Part shown: positions 1-11,200 of the stretch, one piece after another
Layout of the letters: each line of letters begins with the position of its first letter
Position numbering within the stretch: the stretch's first letter is position 1
Assembly: GCA_002794735.1 (NCBI GenBank)
Contig: NBAZ01000028.1
Span: forward strand, 122,009-186,008
DNA: 64,000 bases
Reading direction: 5' to 3'
DNA from: Pyrrhoderma lamaoense
Taxonomy: Eukaryota > Basidiomycota > Agaricomycetes > Hymenochaetales > Hymenochaetaceae
Program-made: the position numbers and the translations under genes
Notes under the pieces: model-generated
Databases searched by the model: none
What the model was told of the DNA's origin: nothing
Seen by the model: the letters and a program-made list of their open reading frames with translations, nothing else

Positions 1-3000
1 GAAATAGAATAAACTACTCCAGTATGGCCTTCAAATCTCTTTGGAGGAGCATCACTGGCTTCCGCATTCCATAGTCTTACTATCCCATCACGAGATCCCG
101 ACAAAATATGTTTGCCGTCATTAGAATACTCGATTGAAAATACACAGCGCATGCCGTCTCCACGGAGTGTATGCAAGACACTGCCGGTCGTTACTTCCCA
201 TACACGAATAGTGCTATCCCTGGACCCCGATGCAACTCGCTCGCTGTCTGGAGAAAATGATAGGGAGAAGACTTGGCCCGGGAGACCTTTGAGTGGGCCG
301 GAGATCACCTTTCTGCTTTGTACGTCCCAGACAATGATAGTTTTATCCATCGATCCAGACGCAAGATAGCGTTCATTGGGCGAAAACACGACACAAATCA
401 CAGCTTTAGAATGTCCTTTTAGCGGTACTCCGACTGGTGCACCACTCTCGGCACTCCACAGCCTGATAGTTTTATCACCAGAACCCGATGCTATGAACTT
501 CCCGTCTCCTGAAAACGCAACGGAATATACCCCCTTTGAATGGCCGGTCAGTGGGCCTAGGTCACGCTCCCCAGTAAATGCATTCCATATCTTCACTGTC
601 TTATCCTCAGACCCGGACGCAATATACTTCCCATCTGCAGAGTACACGACACCCGGGGTGCAATTTGTAGACATCTCAAGTGGGTTGAGAAGTGTTCTGC
701 CACTTATTGCATCCCATACAATAACCCCCGCTTCGGTTGCCGATGCAATTCGTTCACCATCAGGGGAGTATGAAATAGAAAAGACATCCCTATCAGCATA
801 TATTCGCCTGGTACATGCCATTTGGGGCTTGTTTCCAACATACTCGACCCGTGTCAGTGATTGCGCTCGCTTAGCGTAATGTTCAGCGACGATGGAATCC
901 TCTCTCAATAACGGGAGGAATGACATGTACAAATGGGGGGTACTTTGGGAGATAGGTTCTATGAATGTGAGGAGCTGATCGTGAGCATCTTGGAGAAATG
1001 CAGACAGCTGCGAGTGTTTGTCCTGTATAGATGTTAGTTCGAACCCTGGATTAGTCTAGAATAACTTACCCCTATCCAGTTAATGGTATTCTCGAGAGAT
1101 TGCAAGAGGAAAGAGTGTAGCGAGCCTGTGAGGCTGAGGACCTCGACCCAATACAGTAACCGGTTAAGTGCGAAAGATGCAAGCTGATTGCATAGATTCT
1201 CAGAATAAGGGACCTCTCGCAGATGGGTAGCCCAATGGCGACAGGCGTATAATAGCGAGGTAGATATATTCTCTTTTACACGATCCTCAAGATTATCCAC
1301 GTCTTTATTCAGCTTGTACGATGTCTGCAGCCCACAGATGTTGAATCGAAGTCCCTCCATCAACTCGAAACATCGCAGTGAAATGCGTGCCTTCTCTCTT
1401 TCCTCGTTAATGAACCATGCCTTTCCACACGCCTCTTCCGAAATCAAGTAGTCGTATAGTGAAGTATGGTACAAGCGAACTGGCTCGTTAGGCCCAAACG
1501 CGACTAATGAACGAAGACATTCGAGATTGCTTTGTGTCGTTCCATCATCGAGATCCATCATTGTATCTATAGACGCTATTGTTAGCTGCTCCTTGCCAAA
1601 CAGGACCAGAGAAAACACTCTCGGGAAGTCTCTTCCCGTCCCATCATCCCAATCAAGAGAATTTTCAAGTGCAGTCGCGTACAAATGGTCGAGCGATAAC
1701 GATTTGTGGTTTACCAGTCGCTTCAGTTCACCAGCCTTATTTTGTTTTTTGCTTTCGATGAGTCGCACAGCTGTTGCCGCCCATATAAACAGCCCACCTG
1801 CGGCATCGCCCAAGGCCTTCATACTTTCGTCCCATGGCCAGCTAGGGTCTACTATTATTCTACCCTTTGCTTTTAAGTCCCCAAGTTTAGTTTGGATGTA
1901 CTTTAGGACGTCCCCCTTGGCATTGTTTGACTCGTGATCCAAATGTATGTGGCGTGTCATCAGTTGTTCGAGCTCCGATTCTGAAACAATATCCTCCTCT
2001 GGTCGACTAGTGATAAGAAAGCGGTAGTTGGGGGGTAGCGTCTGCAGTTTCTCCTTTATCAGTCTGATATATGGCTTCCGTGTCTCTCTGTTTCCACACT
2101 CGTCCAGAGCATCGAGGACTATGAGAATGTTTCCCTCTTTCTTCCCTTCCTCTGTTATCGCATGAAGCGGGTCGAATAGCAAGATCTCGAAGGCCCTTTC
2201 TGGTGTAACAGAGGTTATATCATTTGCATTAAGCTGAGCCTTGATGGCTTCGGCAGTTTCTTGATTTCGGCAGGCTAGATCGTATACAATAGTACGGAAG
2301 ATAAATGTAGGGTCGCTTTTGTCTCTCAGAAAGTATAGATGGGATCCAAGTTGACCCTTCCTTTGAAAAACTTCTGCAATGGTCGTAGCGATCGTACTCT
2401 TGCCTGTTCCAGCACGTCCAAGAATGAAGAAAACATTAGGTACATTTGTATCTTGTACCCACTCCTCTACTTCTTTTAATAGCTCTATGCGTGTTCCTTC
2501 TAGACATCTTTGACGATCACGTCCACTCTCATGCTTTGGTTGCAGCTTCTTCTCCAACTCTGAAGTAAGTAACTAGATAAACATCGTATCACTAGGTCCT
2601 CAAGTTCTAAGCTTACCCATTTTAAGTGCCCTAATTTGTGCCTCAATGATACCCTGCCTCTCAAAGGCCGATATCATATCAGTCTTCAAACTTGTTAGTG
2701 TACCCTCCAAGTCTTCTATTGCGACTTTCTTGTTCTGCAAAAGAGCGCGTACTAGAAATATCATCCAATCAACCTACGAGCCATGTCACCCTCGTACCTA
2801 ACTTACCTACAAAACTCCTCCGCGCATAATCTTGAAGAAGGGTGCTGCATTGTGTAATGAAGTCGAAGAGCTCGGTCAAAATCGAAAGCAAGGATCCAGA
2901 TGGGTTTGCGAAAATGGAAGTTTCCTTGATTATCAGGAACAAATTCATCAGGTTCTTTACAAGATCCTTAACTCGCTTGTCAGTTCTGGGTTGTTCAGCG

Positions 3001-3892
3001 ATGATCTGCAAGAAATAAGTTTCTCATTTTAATACGTCCCACTAAAGGACTTACTTTTATGAACGCTGTCGTTATGCACCATACTAACTTCAGGTATGGG
3101 CTTGCCTGTGCGTGTTCCAATCAACATTAGAATATAGTCAGTAGATAACTTTGAAAATACTCACGTTTGCTATGCCGTCACCGAACTCAACAAAAGCAGT
3201 TATAGTATAACCTACTTCTACTAACGACCGGCATGCCTTGCTTTCAGCTACGCACTTCGCCGTATCGAAAATTGCATTGACATTCTCCACAAAATTACCA
3301 TGGCTAGAAGGATGGATGTCGAGGAGGGCGTGAGCAAGATTTATAAGTGTCATCTCTGCGTTCTTCATTTTGTCCGATGGTTGAAGACATAGAAACATAG
3401 CATATGATCCTGACTTTGATTGTAGGGGGATGCGAACATCTATTTTGCTTCAGTTATTGTTTGTGAGAGGAAATACTAATTTGCTCTTACCTTCACCGTC
3501 CTCCCCTAGTAGTTCTTCCAATGAGCATTCTTTACTTCCAATACTAGTATCTATCAGACCCTCCTTCATCAGCTTGATTGTGAACCTATTCTCAATATCC
3601 GAGCATGTACATGCACTTGACCGCAAAATGTCATTTTCAGCTTCAAGAATTGAAATAAACAGATGGACGGGTAGCGTACATTGGGAAAGTCTCATTCCAC
3701 TCGGGCGGTAATCTATTTACAGAGCTAGTTCTACAACTTTCATCTCCAAACGAGATCTTGACATATAGCTCTGGTGCTTTTGATTTCCCGGGAACAGTTA
3801 CGTCTGATCGTGATACTAAAGGAGATTGTCAATCATGTAAGGACTATTTGAAGTATTCGAAACGAACCTCGAAGGGTGTAAAATTTTGACAT
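1..3892 (-). CDS. Copy A: C2-NACHT-WD40 NLR-like (STAND) receptor, 3' end outside window
   Basis: Predicted HET-E/D/R-like sensor ATPase. The exons I place, 5' to 3', are 3868-3892, 3680-3815, 3491-3615, 3165-3439, 3055-3105, 2807-3005, 2617-2751, 1070-2559 and 1-1022 (cut by the window edge). They sum to exactly 812 codons before the WD40 exon, and every junction has GT..AG. Residues 1 to about 125 form a C2-like fold ending in IFLC/MFLCLQPSD, about 125-315 are helical, and the P-loop GRAGTGKST lies near 364-372. Walker B is ILIVLDALDECG, followed by RFLITSRPEED and LYHTSLYDYLI. The last exon encodes a helical linker and then at least six or seven WD40 repeats, open to position 1. The start is the ATG of MSKFYTLR, which heads the same microexon in every copy. 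No lesion is seen. The nucleotide-binding motifs are seen directly; ligand and function are inferred. Confidence 0.9.
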
Positions 3893-4334
3893 AGCTCGTA
3901 CACTAGCTTTCTTTGTGTGAGAGGGTACAACTGCGAGGTGCAAAGTGAATGAGGGTTAAGCACAAAGGGGATGGGGGAACCTTATCGCTGTTACAACTCC
4001 AAGCGTCAAAGCTGATTGACAGAGTGACAGGAGCCACCTGTTGATACTTATTATAAAAACAGCATGGAATGGTTCTATTTGTGAACGTGGTGATGTTGGT
4101 CTAAGGGTTGTAATCGTCCGAGTATGGGAAAGCGAGTGCTCAAGAGATTATTCATTTTAGGCGACCATGTGTTCATACTAGAAGCTATACATGATGCCGA
4201 GATACGACTTGATGCGTTTATACTGAGCTTATAAGTTCAAACTTATGAAGTCGCATCTGTCTGAGCAGTCATAGAGGTAGCAGCAAACTTTTGAAGGAAT
4301 TCAGTTCTCAATCGGGAAATCTAACTTGTGAGAA

Positions 4335-4470
4335 CCCGCGTCTATTCATAGAGCTTGTTATACAGCTCCTATCGTCGACCGGAACTTCCATGTACTGATA
4401 CGGTGCTTTTGATTTCCCGGCTCAAGTAGCTAAGTCCAATCGTATCATTAAAAGAAAGGAGACAGATCAA
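4335..4470 (-). pseudogene. Relic of the C2-domain second exon
   Basis: This stretch aligns by eye with exon 2 of the intact copies. It keeps the antisense of the TSSVN/CRTSS region (agagcttgttatacagctcc) and of the GKSKAP segment (ggtgcttttgatttcccgg), but has lost length and frame. It lies upstream of copy A in the same orientation, so it marks an NLR copy whose body has been deleted. A similar relic is at 22545-22670. Confidence 0.55.
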
Positions 4471-4574
4471 TGAGCTTAACGCGAGATTCGAAGGATATAA
4501 AACAGTGAAATAGTTAATACTCTGGCTTGATTTAGAGGGAAGGGTAGAGGGACAAGCTTTGAAAAGGAGGGAGG

Positions 4575-4745
4575 TTAGAATCTACATTGATCAGTTTGCC
4601 TCGAGGCATGCTTGATGGACATCACCAAATAATAGTAAAAATAGAAAATTTTGGAAGCAGGGTGATTTGGATCAAACAGAATCAAACACGCCGGGGCTAG
4701 GCCAGTCAAAAGATGTTCAGGTGATTGAATCATTGATGCACGCAT
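4575..4745 (-). promoter_or_regulatory. Upstream module (promoter-like) of an NLR copy, stranded beside a C2 relic
   Basis: This copy of the conserved upstream module contains tgcctcgaggcatg, then caccaaataatagtaaaaatag, then gtgatttggatcaaacagaa and ggctaggccagtc. The same ordered blocks lie 70-200 bp upstream of the start codons of copies C, E, F and H. On the minus strand the centre reads CTATTTTTACTATTA, a TATA-like AT-rich patch. The promoter role is inferred from position and conservation. Here the module no longer fronts a gene. Confidence 0.5.
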
Positions 4746-4968
4746 GTAAAGCGAGCTTCAATCGGGTTTATTTTAATTACTAGTACTATTCGTGAGTATA
4801 AATACTTATTACTACTTTAACTCTCAAAACCTTAACAACACGGCATTTTCCTTACTTTCAGTGTAGCAAATCAAGTGCTGGTTGTACGTGCCTCATCTTC
4901 TCACACTCATAGCCTGCTCTCGTACTACTATTATTTCGATTTGGACTGACCTCTGAGTAACTCCGCTT

Positions 4969-5275
4969 TAGGACCAGCTAAGTAGATAGACAGCCGTAAT
5001 GTATCTATAATACACTCTCTAACTCACCCGGAGTGTCCACTACGTTTCTACTCTTTCTACTAGTTTTGGAATTCTCAGCTTGCCCCTAGGTCTCTATCTT
5101 TCTCCACACTTTGGCTAAGTTATTAGCACTTCAGCTGAAGTTGAATTTCTTGGTTTTTTAGCACTCAAAACTGAGCCAGAGTATCGTGTCTGGAGTAGGC
5201 AGGCTCTGAACCCCAAGTACTCGCCGCTAAGTACGACTAAAAGGTCCAATTTCGACCTAAACTTAAGTTTTCAAT
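4969..5275 (+). repeat. Internally deleted LTR relic
   Basis: The left side (aggaccagctaagtagatag, then ctaactcacccggagtgtcc) matches the start of the LTRs at 25170 and 40944. The right side (gagtatcgtgtctgg, gtaggcaggctctgaacccc, ending aagttttcaat) matches their 3' end. The full LTR is about 750 bp and this copy is about 307 bp, so roughly 440 bp of interior is gone. It interrupts the relic spacer upstream of copy A. No target-site duplication can be recognised, as expected for an old copy. Confidence 0.65.
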
Positions 5276-5640
5276 ATTGTCCATAGGCTCGAATCAGCCA
5301 GCATTAATGTATCAAGCAACGTTGATCTTGGAGCTCGCAACAGTCAAGATATACAATTTAATGGGTATTGTACTGCTGAAGAAGTAACGACGAAGCGTAC
5401 TTTTCTCATAATAAGCTGCTATTGCATTTTTAGAGCGTGAAGGAGGTTGCCAACAAAGAGATCAATCATGGAAAGAGATTGATTGAGACACGAAAAAGAT
5501 AGAAAGATTGATAGAATTACTAATGGAGTATTGTGATGAGTGATGAAAGTAGTTATTTGATTCATAATCTAGTTTGTTGTTATTCAAATTTAAATAACTA
5601 TGATTGCTCTAGTATGCGATTTTGAAAATAGTACATGTAC
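5276..5640. repeat. Spacer repeat also found upstream of the methyltransferase pseudogene
   Basis: Blocks such as aatcatggaaagag, gagacacgaaaaag and tcataataagctgctat recur at 24711-24930, with weaker matches at 7600-7800 and 15800-16000. At 24.6-25.1 kb the sequence is the 5' flank of the minus-strand methyltransferase pseudogene. No open coding frame is conserved among the copies, so I read it as duplicated non-coding spacer. Confidence 0.5.
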
Positions 5641-6729
5641 ATTCGCATTGTGTATCTTCCAAATTTGTCTATAGAGTTTACCCCGCTTGCGTATTATCAC
5701 TATAGCAGCTCAGTTACTTAAACTATACTTGTTGCCCGAGCAAGACCTATTTTCACTATCTTTCATACAGACCAGGATGGAATGCACCCTAATCCCGAAG
5801 TTACAGATTTGTTTTACTGATATTGCTCTATCAACTAGAGGCTGCTCACTTTGGAGACCTGCTGTAGTACGACCAGGTGTGAAAAATATCAATTCCCTCG
5901 TATCATCAGGGGCCGGTGAGAGTGCACTGAGTCTAAAAGACTTGCCGAGCTCTACCTGTTATCGAACCCTAGCTCCAGATAATTCAGTATCAGAGTGGTA
6001 GACAATCAAGGGAGAACAGAAAACGTTTACTGGGAGCTCCTGCTGACGTCTCCGAGCTCAGTTACGTTGCCGTTGAAATTGCACATCCTGGTTCCAAACT
6101 TTTCTCTCACATATCCGATTCTATTTTCTATTTCCTTTTTTTTTCAAACTATTTTATGAGTTGTGAGGGTATCGGAAGAGCCTGAACTCAGACACGCAAT
6201 GCTTGTTAACATAGTCCACAAGAAGCCCGCTAAATAAGCGGTACTGGGCAGCTCTGTAGTTACATTGTATATAGCTGATAGTAAACTGTATTTTAAGGAG
6301 ATTATATTCTGAGGTGAGAAAAAGCATTTAAATGCGTAATACTATACTTTGAACTTTGAAGACGATAATACGAGTCAGAAAGGAAGAGGCATAAGATAGT
6401 GCTTTGAATTAACTACTTGTATAACTAATTCGTGAATCTGTCCGTATCTTCTTATCAAAACTCCAAGCTCCAGAGACAACCTGGACTGGGAATACTTGAG
6501 AGCTCGTATGTGCTTTCGAAGACAAGCTATATGGAGAAAAGAGCTTTGGAAACTTCCTTAGATTCGTCGAAATAGCGATGGATATTAGTCACAGTCTATG
6601 TGAATGATAAGAAGCGAGCAATATAAGCATAGATAGATAAAGTAATTAACAAAAATTGCGATAGTGTGTACAATGCGATGGGATAGATAAGCACGGCTAT
6701 TGTTATGTATAAATAATAAATTTGTAATA
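5641..6729. repeat. Duplicated non-coding spacer (3' flank type Y)
   Basis: No gene is seen here. The segment is paralogous to 32271-33457 and in part to 48556-49535. Shared blocks include gagcaagacct..ttttcactatct, ggagacctgctgtagt, aattccctcgtatcatcagg, and close to the WD40 stop gtcacagtctatgtg. The small plus-strand ORF inside (104 codons) is not preserved in the other copies. It lies immediately 3' of a minus-strand WD40 end, so it probably contains the terminator and 3' UTR of that copy. Confidence 0.5.
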
Positions 6730-7540
6730 CTACGAAGGAGCAGTATTTGGGGGGAAACAAGCAGTCCATTGATCAACTCGATAGACTGAAGAGTCCAAAC
6801 AGGTTGAAAAGCGTGTACTCAGAATGCGTGTCCCATATACGAGGGAGTGACGGAGATCTGGAGGAATCCACATGAGTAGCTTCTTGTTTCTTCCAGTGAG
6901 CCATCCATTATCTTCAAGACGCCATTCTTCCGCTTCTGATTCGACATCTACTGACCAAAAATGAATTACTCCATCTTCAGAGCTCGAAGAAAAATTGATA
7001 TGCTTATTGTCAGACGAAGAGAAGGATGCGACACAATTGACTTTTGATGAAACATGGGATTGGGAGAAGAGAGCGCCAGTCGATCTTTATATCCCGAGAC
7101 AGCATATGGCCCATCGTTGGAGTGAGTGATAGAGTAAACATGACCAGCATGTACATCAAAGGTAGAGAGTGGGTCACCATTGGAAGCATCCCAACTACGA
7201 GCAGTCTTATCGGCTGATCCAGAGTCAATCTTCATTCAGTCGGGAGAGTAAGAAACTGAGTAAACACCACCTTTGTGCCCAGTGAAGGGTTTTGTTGCCA
7301 GCGAACCACTTTCGACATTCCTTACATAAATTGATCCGTCTCCAGAGCCCGAAGCAAGATGCTTACCATCAGGAGAAAATGCGACTCCGTGTCTGATAAT
7401 TGTTCCTTCCCGAACATGATCAACGAAAATAATCTTGAGGAATCCCTTTTCATATCTTCACCCCAATCAAGTGAGCCCTCGAATGTCGTTGTGTGCAATT
7501 CACCAAGTGATAATGATTCAGTGTTGACCAAACGCTTCCC
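6730..7540 (-). pseudogene. NACHT::WD40 fusion relic 1
   Basis: Read on the minus strand, 7540 to about 7387 encodes the NACHT-side segment NTESLSLGELH to FGKEQLSDTE. It then jumps at about 7385 straight into WD40 repeat 10 (frame of FSPDGKHLASGS), skipping about 160 residues of post-NACHT sequence and more than nine WD40 repeats. The reading frame changes at the join. Several WD repeats and the RLEDNGWLTGRN..MWIPP tail follow to a TAG at 6730. A second deletion, joining cagtcga to tctttatatc near 7080, removes further repeats compared with the sister relic at 14799-15760. It cannot encode a working receptor. Confidence 0.85.
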
Positions 7541-8227
7541 AATACAGACCGATAACTATGTTACACTAGTAATGTCAGGTATATTTCTGCATTCTACATT
7601 TCTGGCTTTCTTTCATTATCATCTGTCCCACGTGCAAATGAATTAAGCAACCTTGATCTTGGACTACGCAGTAATCAAGGCACACAAATCAATGGATGTA
7701 AAGCTCTCCTCGAATATTAGTAGTGAAGCGTAGAAAGCTTATAATAAGTTGCTAACACACTCTGAAAGTGCAAGTGAAGTTAGTGATAAATAAAAAAAGC
7801 ATGTAAAGAGGTTGACTAGATATATGGATAGTTATCTGAACTTTTCTTATGATGGGTAGAAAGGTGGAGACATGATAAAGAGTGATAAGATTTATACGAC
7901 CATGCATAGCGTCAGCAAATAATATATCATCCAATAACTTGCGAGACGAGCTATAGACTACTCAGATTCGAGTTCTCCTGAGAAGTATTGATACATAAGT
8001 GCGGACCAATTGAATGACGAAAGGGCTAGTAGAGACACAAAGAGAAGGACATTGAGTGCAATCGAGGAAGAGGATAATAGAAGGAGTACATGTATACATT
8101 GGTATCATATTTGATGCTACTCCAGTACTAAAACAGAAAAATGGCGCAAGCACAAAAGTGTAGGTTAAGAAAACATAGTAAGATATAAATAATGATGCGG
8201 ATAATCTCGTAAGATTAAGGAAGGATT
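7541..8227. repeat. Duplicated spacer between fusion relic 1 and copy B
   Basis: This is nearly the same as 15761-16416 and more distantly like 24580-25165. Shared blocks are tggctttctttcattatcatctgtccca, cacacaaatcaatgga, cgagacgagctatagactactcagattcgag and, next to the gene, acaaaagtgtaggttaag. (Listed blocks are the plus strand.) No coding frame is conserved. The end touching copy B should contain its 3' UTR. Confidence 0.55.
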
Positions 8228-11200
8228 TTACGAGATACATAGATCAGGAGAAGGAAAACAAGCAGTCCACTGGTCGCCTTGATTGGCTGAAAGATACAAT
8301 TTTGTTGAAAATCGTGTATTTAGTGTGCGAATGCACGGCCCATGGACGAGTGAATGACGAAGGTCTGGGGGAATCCATATGAGATATTTGCCGTTGTTTC
8401 CCGTTAGCCAACCATCATCTTCCAGACGCCATTTCTTCCCTTCTTCCTCGATATGTACAGACCAGATATGGATTACTCCATCCTTCGATCCAGAGGCAAA
8501 TTTGATATATCCACTATCAGACGTAGGGAAGACAGCGATATGGTAGACAGGTGATGAAACGCGGGACTGAAAGAAGAGATCGCCCGTAGACACGTTCCAT
8601 ACGCAGATAGTTTTATCAGCAGAGCCGGAGATTATCCACTTTCCATCGGGAGAAAAGCACACAGAGTAAACTCTGTTCGTATGACCTGTTATTGACCCAT
8701 ACGCTGCTTGGCCAGTTTCAGCATTCCAGACTCGTATTGTTCTGTCATTAGATGCAGAGACAACATATGATCCGTCAGGGGAGTAGGTGACAGAGTTGAC
8801 ATAGCCAGAATGACCTTCAAAAGTGGAAAGTAGACTGCTATTGGAAACATTCCAGATACGGACAGTTTTGTCGTCTGAACCGGAGACAATCTTCTTTCCG
8901 TCAGGAGAATAACAGACTGAGAGTAGCCAGCCTGTATATCCAGTGAACGGGCCAAATGCTAATGTGCCACTTTCGATATTCCACACTCGGATTGACCTAT
9001 CGTGAGAGCCTGAAGCAAGATGCTTACCATCAGGAGAAAAAGCGAGTGAGCGAGTGTAATCGTTGCATGTGATAATTTCATCGTCGATCATATTCCATAT
9101 TCGTATCGATCTGTATGATCCCGAAGCGATGTGATTTTCGTCGGGTGAAAACGCGACTGACGTAACCGATCCAGACTGTTCTAATGGCCCTTTGATTAAA
9201 TCTCCGCTCTCCGTATTCCAGACACAGACTGGGCCATCATCAGAGCTGGAGACAAGAAACTTTCCTGTTTGCGGTGAAATCGCAATCGCAAATATTGCAC
9301 CTGTTTGTCCCGTAACCTCTGAATCCGCTAGTGTCACACCTCCTTCAACGTCCCAGACTCGGATCGTCCCATCTTCTGACGCAGAGGCAAAGTGCTTACT
9401 GTCAGGCGCGAATGAGACAGACCAAACGCTGTCTGTATGGCCTTCGAATCTTCTCGGACGAGCATCGCTGTCTTCTGCATTCCACATCCTCACTATTCTA
9501 TCACTAGATCTCGACAAAATATGTTTGCCGTCACTAGAGAACGCAACCGAGAATACCTTGCCCATTCCGTCTCTAGGAAATGTACGTAATACATTGCCAC
9601 TCGACACCTCCCATATATGAATCGTGTCATCCCATGACCCTGATGCAATTCGCTCGCTGTCTGGAGAGAATGACAGGGAGTTGATTCCGTTTGAGTGGCC
9701 TTTGAATAGGTCGGAGTGCATCTTTCTGCTTTCTGCATCCCATAAAATGATTGTACCATCCCTTGATCCCGATGCAATATAGCGTCCATTGGGTGAGAAC
9801 ATGACACTCAACACAGCACTTGAGTGCCCTTCCAACGGTTCTCCAATTGGTGCACCACTCTCAGCATCCCACAGCCTAACAGTCTTATCATCAGAACCCG
9901 ATGCTATGAGCTTTCCATCACCAGAAAACACGACAGAAATGACCTTATCTAAATGACCGAGAAGTGGACCTAGAACACTCTCACCAGTGATCGCATTCCA
10001 TACCCGCACTGTCTTATCATAAGACCCTGACGCAATATATTTTCCATCTGCAGAGTACGCAACACTTGTGATTGCTTGTGAATGTCCCTGAAGTGGACCG
10101 AGGAGTCGTCTGCCACTCACTACATCCCATACCTCAACAACACCCTCTCTTGATCCCGATGCAAGTCGTTCACCATCAGGAGAGTATGAAATAGAATAGA
10201 CCGGACTACGAACATTTATTTGCCTGGTACATGCCATTTTGGGCTTGTTTCCAACATACTCGACCCGTGGCAGTGATCGCGCTCGCTTGCTGTAGTGCTC
10301 GGCGACGATGGAGTTCCCCTTCATTAACGGGAGGAATGACATGTACAAATGGGGGCTACTTTGGGAGATTGGTTCTATGAATCTAATAATGTGATAGTGG
10401 GCATCTTGAAGGAACTCAGATGTAAGTGAGTGCTTGTCCTGCATAGATATCAGCTTAAACCATGATTGAATCCAGCAACACTTACTCCTATCCAGGTAAT
10501 GGCATTCTCGAGCGATTGCAAAAGGAAATCGTATAACGAGCCTGTCAGGCTGAGGACCTCAACCCAATACAGTAACCGATTGAACGCGAATAATTCGAGC
10601 TGTTTGCACAGATCCTCCGAGTATGGGGCCTCCCGCAGATGAGAAGCCCAATGACGACAGGCATATAGTAACGAGGCAGAGATGTTTATTTTTACTCGCC
10701 GCTCCACCCCAGGTACGTCCTTGTTCAGCCGGTAGGACGTCTCCAGATTACACATATTAAAATGAAGCTCTTCCATCACCTTGAAGCATCGCTTCGCAAT
10801 ATACAACTTCCCTTTATTCTCCTCAATAAACCAAGACTTTTCCTGCGCTCCATCCGAAGTAAGGTAATCGTATAGCGAGGTATGATACAAACGAACTGGT
10901 TCGTTAGCCCCGAACGCGACTAACGAACGCAGACATTCGAGAGTGTTTTGTGTCGTTCCATCACTGAGTCCCATCAACGTATCGATAGACATGGTTGTTA
11001 GCTGCTCCTTGCCAAACAGAACCAGCGAAAATACTCTCGGGAAGTCTCTTCTTGTTCCATCGTTCCAATCAAGAGAGTCTTCGAGTACAGTAGCGTACAA
11101 ATGGTCGAGCGATAACGATTTCTGGTCCACCAGTCGCTTCAGTTCATCAAGCTTATTTTGTTTCTTGTTCTCAATAAGTCTCACAGCCGTTGCCGCCCAT

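Noticed and set aside
376..879. Long plus-strand ORFs over the WD40 exons (e.g. 376-879, 9192-9620, 50500-51006, 54-57 kb)
   Set aside because: They are antisense to the conserved WD40 coding frame and repeat with the same spacing. Their text mirrors the repeat codons (SPDG/ASGS), and no independent start context or conservation pattern is visible.
3430..3500. Apparent premature stop in the C2 exon 3 of copy A (LTNNN then TGA)
   Set aside because: It lies inside intron 3. Using donor GAAG|GTAAGAG and acceptor AAATAG|AT gives a phase-consistent join (GE-D-VRIPLQ) that works in every copy.
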